DNA from: JANTGF01 sp033791445
GTDB taxonomy: Bacteria > Bacteroidota > Bacteroidia > Bacteroidales > VadinHA17
Direction: 5' to 3'
Length of the DNA: 64,000 nucleotides
Assembly: GCA_033791445.1 (NCBI GenBank)
Contig: JASJGS010000243.1
Coordinates: 5,210-69,209 of the forward strand
Under the pieces are notes generated by a model that saw only the letters and a program-made list of their open reading frames with translations, was not told the origin of the DNA and ran no database searches. How positions within the stretch are numbered: the stretch's first letter is position 1; the number at the start of each line of letters is the position of its first letter. The translations under genes and the position numbers were made by a program. This document shows positions 17,281 through 25,946 of the stretch, in pieces.

Positions 17281-18054
17281 ATGACATCATCAAATTTATC
17301 CGAAAAAGAACTCCGAAGATATCGCCGACATCTTATGATTCCGGAGATTGGCCCTGAAGGACAGGAGAAAATTAGAGATTCAAAAGTTCTTGTTGTCGGG
17401 GCCGGAGGTTTAGGTTGCCCAATTCTACAGTACCTGGCAGCTGCCGGGGTTGGCACGTTGGGTATTATGGATAACGATAAGGTTGATGAGAGCAATTTAC
17501 AACGTCAACTATTGTATGGCATAAATGACATTGGTAAGCTAAAGGCCATAATTGCTCGTCAACGCCTATTAGAATTGAATAATCTTCCTGATTACAGGGT
17601 GCTAAATATTCTTCTTAACAAAAAGAACGCCCTGGAAATTATCCCGGAATATGATATTGTTGTGGTCGCTACAGATAACTTTTCAAGCCGGTATTTAATT
17701 AATGATGCCTGTGTAATACTTGGAAAGCCATTTGTATATGGATCTATTTATAAGTTTGAAGGACAGGTTTCTGTTTTCAATTATAAAAACGGCCCTTCTC
17801 TCCGCTGCCTGAACCCAAGCCCTCCATTGGAAAACGAAGCACCACAACCTTCAGATGTTGGTGTAATTGGTGTTTTGCCCGGTATAATAGGGTCCATGCA
17901 AGCCAATGAGGTAATAAAAATGATACTTGGTAAAGGAGATATTCTGTCGGGCAAATTAATGATCATTGATATATTTAATCACCGAAATTATATCATTAGA
18001 ATTAAAGCAAACCCAAAAAACTTTAATATCAAGGAACTTCAAGAAAACTATTAA
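17281..18054 (+). CDS. HesA/MoeB/ThiF-family sulfur-carrier adenylyltransferase
   Basis: A 257-residue E1-like enzyme expected to activate the C-terminal Gly-Gly of a small sulfur carrier (MoaD or ThiS) with ATP. Motifs: LRRYRRHLMIPEIG at the start, VLVVGAGGLGCPILQYLA for nucleotide binding, DNDKVDESNLQRQLLY, and ATDNFSSRYLIND. It is the short form without a rhodanese domain. The zinc-binding CxxC pairs of E. coli MoeB are not kept: the first appears as S173-x-x-C176 and the second region (RIKANPKN) has no Cys. A matching carrier, MoaD, is encoded at 61005-61238, far away. Assignment to MoeB or ThiF is open. Confidence 0.9.
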   Translation: MTSSNLSEKELRRYRRHLMIPEIGPEGQEKIRDSKVLVVGAGGLGCPILQYLAAAGVGTLGIMDNDKVDESNLQRQLLYGINDIGKLKAIIARQRLLELNNLPDYRVLNILLNKKNALEIIPEYDIVVVATDNFSSRYLINDACVILGKPFVYGSIYKFEGQVSVFNYKNGPSLRCLNPSPPLENEAPQPSDVGVIGVLPGIIGSMQANEVIKMILGKGDILSGKLMIIDIFNHRNYIIRIKANPKNFNIKELQENY

Positions 18055-18075
18055 TTACTTTCAATTTTATAAAAT

Positions 18076-18786
18076 ATGAAACTCTTACTAATCAGCAATT
18101 CAACCAATGCAGGGGAAGAATACTTAAATCATCCAAAAGAACAAATACGTCAATTTTTAGGCTCCAAGAAAAAAAACTGTTTATTTATTCCATATGCCGC
18201 CGTTACTTTTTCTTTCGATGAATATGAAAATAAAGTACAGGAAAGATTTCTGGAACTAGGCCATGAAGTCAGATCTGTCCATCGATTTCTTGACCCGATT
18301 CAGGCCATTGAGGAAGCCGAAGCAATAATAGTTGGTGGTGGAAACACATGGCAATTAACAAAAATGATGCAGGACAAGGGAATGCTTAAAACCTTGGTGA
18401 AAAAAGTAAAAAATGGAACTCCCTATATTGGTTGGAGCGCCGGGTCAAATGTTGCCTGCCCCAGCATTAAAACCACCAATGATATGCCCATTGTAGAACC
18501 CGATAGCTTTTCTGTTGGAAATCTCGTGCCATTCCAGATTAATCCGCATTATCTCGATGCAAACCCTGATGGACATGCCGGGGAGACTCGGGAGATGAGA
18601 ATAGAAGAATTTCTGGCAGTAAATAAAGAGATATATGTAGTAGGACTTCGTGAAGGAACAATGTTACTGTATGATAATGAAAATCTAAAGCTTGTTGGGC
18701 CCAGGGATGCGAGAATCTTCAAATTCGGTCTAAAACCATACGAAGTCGATAATAATGCTGACCTGAATTTTCTTCTTGAAAAATAG
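18076..18786 (+). CDS. pepE: Dipeptidase E (alpha-aspartyl dipeptidase, S51)
   Basis: A 236-residue cytoplasmic serine peptidase that hydrolyses dipeptides with N-terminal aspartate. The nucleophile Ser is in GWSAGSNVACPSIKTTNDMPI, nearly identical to the Salmonella and E. coli PepE nucleophile elbow. VGGGNTWQL supplies the substrate loop and QINPHY the catalytic His region. Length matches the family (about 230). It starts 21 bases after the adenylyltransferase and may be cotranscribed. Confidence 0.95.
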   Translation: MKLLLISNSTNAGEEYLNHPKEQIRQFLGSKKKNCLFIPYAAVTFSFDEYENKVQERFLELGHEVRSVHRFLDPIQAIEEAEAIIVGGGNTWQLTKMMQDKGMLKTLVKKVKNGTPYIGWSAGSNVACPSIKTTNDMPIVEPDSFSVGNLVPFQINPHYLDANPDGHAGETREMRIEEFLAVNKEIYVVGLREGTMLLYDNENLKLVGPRDARIFKFGLKPYEVDNNADLNFLLEK

Positions 18787-18898
18787 CTCTTGTACTTTAT
18801 ACCATAATTGGACAGGATATCGTTCTTGTTCCCAATATTGCATTTCATATTCCAATGAATTAAAAATTTAATTGTATCCCGAATTTCTTAAAAATCGG

Positions 18899-21463
18899 AT
18901 GAGGACCTTCAGGCGTATAGTTATTATTCTCTTCTTTATCGTTCTGTTTCTGGCAGGAATAGGAATAATCCTGTTTCAAATAAATGAGGACAAAATAAAA
19001 AAACAACTGCTCACTGAGCTGAATGAGGAACTTACTACCCTTGTTGATGTAAATGAAATTACTTTTAATTTCTTCCGGCACTTCCCTAATATTACAGCAA
19101 ACTTTAAGCAGGTTACGGTTTATTCACCTGAAGAATTTAATTCTAAATATTCAAATAAGGTAAGCATAGATACTCTTCTGAATGTCAGTAATATATACTT
19201 TGAAATAAATTCCCTTGGATTAATCCAAAAGAAAATTGTATTTAATAAAATTATCCTGAATGATGGATGGCTAAATATAATTCTGAATGAAAAGGGTGAG
19301 AACAATTACCAGGTTTTTAAAATACCTGAAAAGAATGGATCCGATGGACTTTCATTAAATTTTAAATCGGTTGAGTTTAGAAATATCTTATTTGACTATT
19401 TTGATATTGAAAAAAGGCTGCAAATTAAATCATCGATTGATGAACAAAAAGCAATCATTAAGAACAATCACTCATCTATTAAATTTCATACGAAGATTTC
19501 AATCCTGGAGCTCATTTCAAAGGAAGCTCTAGTCCTTTCAAATAAAGCTCTATCAGTAAGCCTTGATTTGTCAATCAAGGATGATGTATTTACCATAACA
19601 AATGGGGACCTCGATTTTGCAGGAGTTAGCACTATGGTTTCAGGTACTCTTCAGAAAAAAGAAAGCTTGTTTCTTGACTGTAGCATTGCCAGTACAGGCA
19701 ATAAAGTAAAAAATCTTTTGCAGTTAATTCCTGAAGATATACAGGATAAGTTTAAAGCCCTGAAGGTTGCTGGAAATCTTTCTTTAAATGGTACCATAAA
19801 AGGATTTCTTGGTGACAATAAATATCCTCATATAAACCTTCAATTTAATTTAAAGCAAGGTTTGTTCTTTTATCCAAAATCAAATTTAAGATTTGCTGAT
19901 ATTACAGCTTCTGGGGATTTGGACAATGGTAGCAAAAATAATACATCCACAACTCTACTTCGGATTAATAGTTTTCAGTCCCGTGTAGGTGGAGAAACAA
20001 TAAATGGTACTTACCAGATTAAAAATTTAGAGAACCCTGAAATTAAAATTACTACTTCAGGAACTTTCAATCTGAAAGAGTTTATTAAATTAACCCCAAA
20101 TACCGATGCAGAGATCCTGGATGGCTATGCCAGGGTAAATATGACAATTACCGGCAAACTCCGTGAGTTCAGGAAGATTTCTTTAAATGACCTGGAAAAA
20201 TTCAATCCAAAAGGCCAGGTTGAACTGATAAATGTAACTTATAAAACATTCAAGAGACCAATAGTATTTTCATCGGTTTCCGGAATTGTTAGACTCGGTG
20301 AACGATTTCATTTAGATAGTTTGCATTTGAAAATTAATGATAATCCTATAACTATACATGGCAAAGCAGAGAATGTTCTCTCCTATCTAAATCAAAAAAG
20401 GAAACCTTTGGTAATTACCGGAAATGTCGAAACGCCAGGTTTTGACCTAACATCCATAATCCCTGGCCGACACAAAACTAGTCCAGGAAATACTCCTGTT
20501 AGGACTATTCACCTTCCTGAACATATGGAAGCTCATATAAAGTTGAACGCCAAAGCTCTGTCATACAGAAGGTTTAAAACAGAAAATTTCACCTGTTTCC
20601 TGTTATATAATCCTGGTTCACTTTTATTGGATGATGTTAATTTTAGCTCCATGGATGGCAAAACCAATGGCAATATAACTATATTCGAGCAAGCAGATTC
20701 TGTATTACAGATGCATGCTCTTGCCCGTATTGACAATATTGATATTCATAAACTGTTCTATCAAATGGGAAATTTCGGACAGACATTCATTAAATATGAT
20801 AACCTCGAAGGAAATGTGTCTGGAAATATAAAATTTTATTCAAAATGGTCCAATGACTTGAGAATCGACAAAAAAAGTATTATTGCGGAAAGTAAATATG
20901 TGATTGAAAACGGTGAGCTTATAAATTTTGAGCCCATTCAAAAACTTTCCAGATTTATTGCTGTTGATGAATTAAAAGACATTAATTTTTCCCGCCTGCA
21001 AAATGATGTATTTATTAAAAACGAAACTGTTACCATGCCATTAATGGAAATTAACACTTCTGCTTTCAATATTGAAGCATCAGGAAATCACTATTTTAAC
21101 AAACGTTATGAATACAATGTCAGGGTATTGTTATCCGATATCCTGGCCTCTAAGGCAAAAAATAAAAAGAAAGAGAACAATGAATTTGGAATAGTTGAAG
21201 ACGATGGGCTGGGTAAAACAACCATACCTCTGAAAATAATAGGAGACCCCGAGGACATTAATGTATCTTATGATGGCAAAGGTATGACCCGAAACATTAA
21301 AGCAGACCTTAAAAATGAAAGACAAAATCTGAAACAACTTTTTAGCAAAGAATTTAGGGAAAGAAATACGGATTCAACATCTTTGTCAGATAAGAAAGAA
21401 ACGAAAAAATTCAATATCACATGGGAAGAGGAAGAAGTTCCTGATACAACCATTAAAAAATAG
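18899..21463 (+). CDS. AsmA-family envelope protein
   Basis: A large protein (854 residues from the ATG at 18899; a TTG at 18872 would add nine). One N-terminal transmembrane helix (IVIILFFIVLFLAGIGIIL) is followed by a long periplasmic part of repeating beta strands with alternating polarity, as in AsmA/TamB/YhdP-type proteins, which form lipid-conducting grooves between the membranes. The C-terminal third has the AsmA C-terminal domain character (DINFSRLQNDVFIKNETVTMPLMEI), and the tail is charged. The ATG start is preferred because it places the helix at the very N-terminus. Role: probable phospholipid transport or outer-membrane assembly, inferred from the family. The next gene, a histidine kinase, starts 26 bases downstream. 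Confidence 0.85.
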   Translation: MRTFRRIVIILFFIVLFLAGIGIILFQINEDKIKKQLLTELNEELTTLVDVNEITFNFFRHFPNITANFKQVTVYSPEEFNSKYSNKVSIDTLLNVSNIYFEINSLGLIQKKIVFNKIILNDGWLNIILNEKGENNYQVFKIPEKNGSDGLSLNFKSVEFRNILFDYFDIEKRLQIKSSIDEQKAIIKNNHSSIKFHTKISILELISKEALVLSNKALSVSLDLSIKDDVFTITNGDLDFAGVSTMVSGTLQKKESLFLDCSIASTGNKVKNLLQLIPEDIQDKFKALKVAGNLSLNGTIKGFLGDNKYPHINLQFNLKQGLFFYPKSNLRFADITASGDLDNGSKNNTSTTLLRINSFQSRVGGETINGTYQIKNLENPEIKITTSGTFNLKEFIKLTPNTDAEILDGYARVNMTITGKLREFRKISLNDLEKFNPKGQVELINVTYKTFKRPIVFSSVSGIVRLGERFHLDSLHLKINDNPITIHGKAENVLSYLNQKRKPLVITGNVETPGFDLTSIIPGRHKTSPGNTPVRTIHLPEHMEAHIKLNAKALSYRRFKTENFTCFLLYNPGSLLLDDVNFSSMDGKTNGNITIFEQADSVLQMHALARIDNIDIHKLFYQMGNFGQTFIKYDNLEGNVSGNIKFYSKWSNDLRIDKKSIIAESKYVIENGELINFEPIQKLSRFIAVDELKDINFSRLQNDVFIKNETVTMPLMEINTSAFNIEASGNHYFNKRYEYNVRVLLSDILASKAKNKKKENNEFGIVEDDGLGKTTIPLKIIGDPEDINVSYDGKGMTRNIKADLKNERQNLKQLFSKEFRERNTDSTSLSDKKETKKFNITWEEEEVPDTTIKK

Positions 21464-21489
21464 ACAAACTTTTTAGCATCTGTAAACCT

Positions 21490-22647
21490 TTGGATAAGTA
21501 CAAAAATAAAATACGACTAAAACTAGTTCTTCTAATAATTGCAATTATTATTGGGCTTTCCTCCCTCTTGTATACAAACAGGTTGGTGAAAGAATTAAAG
21601 CTTGAAGAAAAGAAAAAGGTTGAGTTATGGGCTGACGCTACACAACAACTTATTGAGCTTGACTTAAATGATACCCTCACCAATATTAATTTTTTGGTTA
21701 AAGTCATTGAAAACAACAACACAGTACCCGTTATTTTAATGAATGAGAAGGGGGATACTACTACGACAAGGAATTTAAGAAGCAAACGCCTAAAGAATGC
21801 AAAATACCTTGAACGGCAGATTGAAATAATGAAGAATGAACATGACCCTATCGAAATTGTTCTGGGCAACGATGAAAAAAATTATATTTATTACAAAGAT
21901 TCTTTAATCCTAACAAAGCTTGCCTACTTTCCTTACGTTCAATTGGGTGTAATCATTTTATTTATTCTTGTTGCTTACCTGGCATTTAGCAGCTCGCGAA
22001 AATTTGAACAAAACCAGGTTTGGGTGGGTTTAACAAAAGAAACGGCGCATCAATTGGGCACTCCTACCTCATCTTTAATGGGCTGGGTTAATGTCCTGAA
22101 AATGAAAAAGGTAGACCCTAAGTTGGTAAATGAATTTGAAGAAGATGTTATACGGCTTGAGAAAATTACTGAAAGATTTTCAAAGGTCGGTTCAAAACCC
22201 ATTTTAACTTCTACTAATATAATTCCTGTGATTTTAAATGGGATTAACTATGTCAGATCACGCTCCTCAAAAAAGGTTCAATTTAAGCTTGGTTTTTCTG
22301 AAACTGATGATATCAAAATTCCATTAAATATCCCTCTTTTTGAGTGGGTAATTGAAAATCTCGCTAAAAATGCCATCGATGCCATGAAGGGTGAAGGGAC
22401 CCTTGAAATTCAATTAATTGATAATACCCAGGTTCTGTTTATTGACTTTAAAGATACCGGTAAGGGTCTTGGGAAATCAATGTTTAAGACAATTTTCAAA
22501 CCAGGTTTTACCAGTAAAGAAAGAGGCTGGGGGCTTGGTCTTTCTCTGTCAAAACGAATCATTGAGATGTACCATGATGGGAAAATCTTCGTATCCCACT
22601 CAGAGTTGAATAAAGGTACTACTTTTCGAATTGTCCTTAAAAAGTAA
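21490..22647 (+). CDS. Membrane sensor histidine kinase
   Basis: A 385-residue kinase starting at TTG. Two transmembrane helices (about 9-28 and 150-170) bracket a periplasmic sensor of about 120 residues. The phospho-acceptor box is ETAHQLGTPTSSLMGW (HisKA-like variant). The ATPase domain has ENLAKNAIDAM (N box), DTGKGL (G1) and GWGLGLSLSKRIIE (G2). No response regulator is encoded next to it. It starts close behind the AsmA-like gene, so envelope state could be its input, but that is inference. Confidence 0.92.
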   Translation: MDKYKNKIRLKLVLLIIAIIIGLSSLLYTNRLVKELKLEEKKKVELWADATQQLIELDLNDTLTNINFLVKVIENNNTVPVILMNEKGDTTTTRNLRSKRLKNAKYLERQIEIMKNEHDPIEIVLGNDEKNYIYYKDSLILTKLAYFPYVQLGVIILFILVAYLAFSSSRKFEQNQVWVGLTKETAHQLGTPTSSLMGWVNVLKMKKVDPKLVNEFEEDVIRLEKITERFSKVGSKPILTSTNIIPVILNGINYVRSRSSKKVQFKLGFSETDDIKIPLNIPLFEWVIENLAKNAIDAMKGEGTLEIQLIDNTQVLFIDFKDTGKGLGKSMFKTIFKPGFTSKERGWGLGLSLSKRIIEMYHDGKIFVSHSELNKGTTFRIVLKK

Positions 22648-22680
22648 TATCCCAAATTTCACAATGTATTGTTTCATGGG

Positions 22681-22717
22681 TTTGTTAATTGAAAATCAAT
22701 AAGATTCATTATTTTTG
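22681..22717 (+). promoter_or_regulatory. Promoter of the U32 gene
   Basis: TATTTTTG (22710-22717) is an exact TAnnTTTG -7 box 20 bases before the ATG at 22738. A TTTG lies at 22681-22684 but the 25-base spacing is longer than usual. Confidence 0.45.
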
Positions 22718-22737
22718 CCAGCTCAAAATTTCTGTTC

Positions 22738-24000
22738 ATGAACATTGAAAGATCTGATATTGAAATAATGGCTCCGGCCGGCTCCTTTGAGTCTTTAATG
22801 GCTGCTATCCAGGGAGGGGCTAATTCGGTTTATTTTGGTGTTCAGCACCTGAATATGCGGGCCACCTCATCCAGCAACTTTACCCTGGATGACATGGGAA
22901 AAATTGTTTCTATTTGCCGCGAATACAATATCAAATCCTACTTGACCCTTAATACGGTCCTATATGATCACGATCTTGGCCTAATGCGTAAGATTGTTGA
23001 GGCCGCAAAAAACACGGGTGTTTCAGCCATTATTTTATCTGATCAGGCTGCCATTTTTGAGGTTCAATCAAAGGGAATTGAAATTCATCTTTCTACTCAG
23101 CTTAATATTTCGAATATTGAGTCACTCAAATTTTATGCCCAATGGGCTGATGTAGTTGTTCTGGCCAGAGAATTAAACCTGACCCAAATATCTAATATTC
23201 ATAAAGCCATTGTTGAAAATCAAATAAAGGGACCATCTGGAAACCTTATTAAACTTGAACTTTTTGTACACGGTGCTCTATGTATGGCCATTTCTGGAAA
23301 ATGTTATATGAGTCTACATGAAAACAATGCATCTGCCAACCGGGGTGCCTGTCAGCAGACCTGCAGGAAGCCCTATATTGTAACTGAAAAAGAATCTGGT
23401 TATGAGCTAGAAATTGACAATGAGTATATTATGTCACCGAAAGACCTGATGACCATTCAGTTTCTCAATAAAATAATAGATGCGGGCATAAGCGTATTAA
23501 AAATTGAAGGCCGAGCCCGGCCCCCTGAATATGTTAAAACAGTAGTTGAATGTTATAATGAAGCCGTATATGCTATTGTTGAACAAAGCTATAGTACAGA
23601 AAAAATTAATTCCTGGACAGAAAGGTTGTCTGGCGTTTTTAACCGAGGATTCTGGGACGGTTATTACCTGGGCAGGAAGTTGGGTGAATGGAGCCACAAA
23701 TATGGCTCTCAGGCTACTAAGCGTAAAGTGTATATAGGAAAAGGAAATAATTATTTTCAAAAAATCGGGGTGGCTGAGTTTATCATGGAAACCGGCAGCC
23801 TTGAAACGGGAGATGAGATTTTAATTACTGGTCCTACAACGGGAGCAATTCAAACAAAAGTAAAAGAAATTAGGGTGGATTTGAAAACTGTTGCGAAAAC
23901 CCAAAAGGGAGAACGGTTTTCAATACCTGTTGAAGAAATTGTAAGAAGATCTGATAAACTTTACAAAATAGTTGAAACAAATCCTGATTTACAGCAGTAG
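22738..24000 (+). CDS. U32-family RNA hydroxylation protein (TrhP/RlhA-like)
   Basis: A 420-residue U32 'peptidase' family protein. Members such as E. coli TrhP (YegQ) and RlhA hydroxylate RNA bases using an iron-sulfur cluster and prephenate; TrhP makes 5-hydroxyuridine at the tRNA wobble position. Here the TIM-barrel begins with EIMAPAGSFESLMAAIQGGANSVYFG, and the four-Cys cluster is in HGALCMAISGKCYMS with ANRGACQQTCRKPY. Length and Cys spacing fit TrhP better than the longer RlhA, but subfamily is not certain. It stands alone behind its own promoter and converges with the unknown gene at 24012. Confidence 0.85.
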   Translation: MNIERSDIEIMAPAGSFESLMAAIQGGANSVYFGVQHLNMRATSSSNFTLDDMGKIVSICREYNIKSYLTLNTVLYDHDLGLMRKIVEAAKNTGVSAIILSDQAAIFEVQSKGIEIHLSTQLNISNIESLKFYAQWADVVVLARELNLTQISNIHKAIVENQIKGPSGNLIKLELFVHGALCMAISGKCYMSLHENNASANRGACQQTCRKPYIVTEKESGYELEIDNEYIMSPKDLMTIQFLNKIIDAGISVLKIEGRARPPEYVKTVVECYNEAVYAIVEQSYSTEKINSWTERLSGVFNRGFWDGYYLGRKLGEWSHKYGSQATKRKVYIGKGNNYFQKIGVAEFIMETGSLETGDEILITGPTTGAIQTKVKEIRVDLKTVAKTQKGERFSIPVEEIVRRSDKLYKIVETNPDLQQ

Positions 24001-24011
24001 TGAAATAATAT

Positions 24012-24722
24012 CTACAAATGCACCTTTCTAATCCCTTCGATATAAAGAGCTCGCAATTTACTTAGAAAGTCAAGATTGTGTTCTTTTGTATATATTCTGA
24101 CAACATCAGTAACATCTTTGATAAAAATTACTCCCTGTGCTGCATCAAAATTATTGTTATCAAGGTTATTTTTAATTGAATAAGTTATTGTTTCGAAGAC
24201 TTTCCAGGATAATTTCACCGGGACCTTAAGATAACTCATCAATGGTTCTTCCTGATCTATAAAAATTCCATCCTCTACCTCATCAAGGTCAAATTGCTTC
24301 ATCACTTTGATAACCCCTTCATTGTTGAATTTCCTTTGTTTTGCAAAGAAAATACCCTCATCCATATACCATTTTTGCAGTTCTGTAATTTGTTCAAAAC
24401 TTTGAAGATCTTTTATTCTAATGGCTGGAGCCTTCTTATTAAAAACAAAAAGTTCTGCAGGTCTGGCTCCAAAACCAATTTTACAGTTTGACCTGATGCG
24501 ATCAGAGGCCCTGCTAATTTGCTCATAAGTATACTCTTTCTTGGTAACCAGAAATAAATGATGTGGATGAAATTTAGAGGGTAAATCCCCACCATGGTAC
24601 CCTGGAAAAGATTCAAAATTCTCAAGAACAAAAGAATTTTCAAGAATGTTTGAATTAAGGGTATGAAGCAACTCTACTTTTGTAATGTAACCAAAAGAGG
24701 TAATAATTTTTCTATTTTCCAT
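24012..24722 (-). CDS. Conserved-looking cytoplasmic protein, unknown function
   Basis: A 236-residue soluble protein from the ATG at 24722 (a TTG two codons earlier is possible). No signal peptide or membrane helix. It is rich in aromatic and charged residues, with a HPHHLFLV segment near residue 55. I recognise no family. The gene has a well-formed -7 box inside a perfect inverted repeat of the TACA-N2-TGTA type, so it is likely repressor-controlled. The neighbours (U32 protein, mnmH) both concern RNA modification, but each has its own control region, so no link is claimed. Confidence 0.65.
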   Translation of the reverse strand: MENRKIITSFGYITKVELLHTLNSNILENSFVLENFESFPGYHGGDLPSKFHPHHLFLVTKKEYTYEQISRASDRIRSNCKIGFGARPAELFVFNKKAPAIRIKDLQSFEQITELQKWYMDEGIFFAKQRKFNNEGVIKVMKQFDLDEVEDGIFIDQEEPLMSYLKVPVKLSWKVFETITYSIKNNLDNNNFDAAQGVIFIKDVTDVVRIYTKEHNLDFLSKLRALYIEGIRKVHL

Positions 24723-24747
24723 GAACAATTTTTTGTAAAGATTATAC

Positions 24748-24783
24748 TATTTACAAATGTAAATATTTTCGCCAAATTTGCAA
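24748..24783 (-). promoter_or_regulatory. Promoter with BlaI/CopY-like operator
   Basis: On the minus strand the -7 box TACATTTG (plus-strand 24754-24761) has TTG about 19 bases upstream. Overlapping it, TATTTACA-AA-TGTAAATA (24748-24765) is a perfect 8-base inverted repeat with 2-base centre. TACA-N2-TGTA is the core bound by BlaI/MecI/CopY winged-helix repressors, though other regulators could use it. No such repressor gene lies in the window. Confidence 0.5.
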
Positions 24784-24852
24784 TGTAATATAAATTTTGC
24801 TCAAGACTTGATGTCTGATACTACAATTAAAAATAAGCCATACGGAGCAAGT

Positions 24853-25899
24853 TTAATCCGTCAGTAGTTTATTTGAAAGGGCAAAAGTCAAAATCTTCCT
24901 GGCATTTGTAAGGGGTTCCATTCCTTCCAGTTCAAGCGGATACAGTGTTTCTTCCTGCCTGGTACCCAGGCCTTTCATATAAGCTTTATCATAGTAGTTT
25001 AAGGCATACTCAACAGGTATCGCAAAGTCCTTATTATCAATGGCATCAAGGCTAACTTTGGTGTGTAAGCCTCCCAGCTTTTTTTGTATTCGAAGAATGG
25101 CACTTTTGAGTTCCTCAGCATTCAATTCAGCATATTCCGATATTAGTGCCTGAACTCGCATTTGTTTTTCTACTACCAATTGAATTACTGGACTTTCCCG
25201 CATTCTTAAAAAAATCTCATCGGGTATTTTTACCTGTCCTACAGATTTGCTTTCATCTTCTAACCAGATGGTTTTATTAAGACCCAGATCTCGCCAAATT
25301 TCGTACAGGTTGTTTTCAAACTGCTCAGTTGAGGGTTGAGTTTCCTGCCCGATTCCACCAAATGCGGAGCCTCTGTGATGTGCCAGTTGTTCTAAATCGA
25401 TTACTTGCTCCCCAAGCTCTTTCAGGGCATTTATAATTCTTGTTTTACCACTGCCTGTCATCCCGCCCAAAATGAGAAAGGAAGCCGGCTTTGCCATTTC
25501 CTTTTTTATATAACGCCTGTAGGCTTTATATCCCCCCTCAATAATAGAGCATTTGATACCATTGGTTTCAAAAAGCCAGGCCATGGATTCACTGCGCATC
25601 CCGCCCCTCCAGCAATGAATGAAAATTTCTCTATCGGGAGTCAGTTTTTTTGCCTTCTTAACCAAATTTACCATTTTTGGACCAACGATTTCAAGGCCCC
25701 TTAAAACAGCATCCTCTTTACCTGAATTCTTGTAGATAGTCCCTACTATGGCTCTTTCGGTGTTATCGAAAAGTGGTATGTTATAAGCTCCAGGAATATG
25801 GGCATGTTCAAATTCCCCTGGGGAGCGAACATCCACTATCGGCAGGTTTGTTCGGGGAAGAAAAAAAGATTCTATATCGACTTTTTCAGAAAGGTTCAT
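24853..25899 (-). CDS. mnmH: tRNA 2-selenouridine synthase
   Basis: A 348-residue enzyme that replaces sulfur with selenium (through a geranylated intermediate) in the wobble 2-thiouridine of Lys, Glu and Gln tRNAs. The N-terminal rhodanese domain (about 1-130) has PIVDVRSPGEFEHAHIPGA and the active-site Cys in HCWRGGMRSESMAWL, the MnmH signature. The second domain carries the P-loop GGMTGSGKT used to bind geranyl diphosphate. Full length. It depends on selenophosphate from SelD, not encoded here; without SelD the product would be geranylated tRNA. Monocistronic. Confidence 0.95.
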   Translation of the reverse strand: MNLSEKVDIESFFLPRTNLPIVDVRSPGEFEHAHIPGAYNIPLFDNTERAIVGTIYKNSGKEDAVLRGLEIVGPKMVNLVKKAKKLTPDREIFIHCWRGGMRSESMAWLFETNGIKCSIIEGGYKAYRRYIKKEMAKPASFLILGGMTGSGKTRIINALKELGEQVIDLEQLAHHRGSAFGGIGQETQPSTEQFENNLYEIWRDLGLNKTIWLEDESKSVGQVKIPDEIFLRMRESPVIQLVVEKQMRVQALISEYAELNAEELKSAILRIQKKLGGLHTKVSLDAIDNKDFAIPVEYALNYYDKAYMKGLGTRQEETLYPLELEGMEPLTNARKILTFALSNKLLTD

Positions 25900-25946
25900 A
25901 AAACATATAATGGAAAAAATTGCTAGAAAAGAATTTCAAACTAGCC

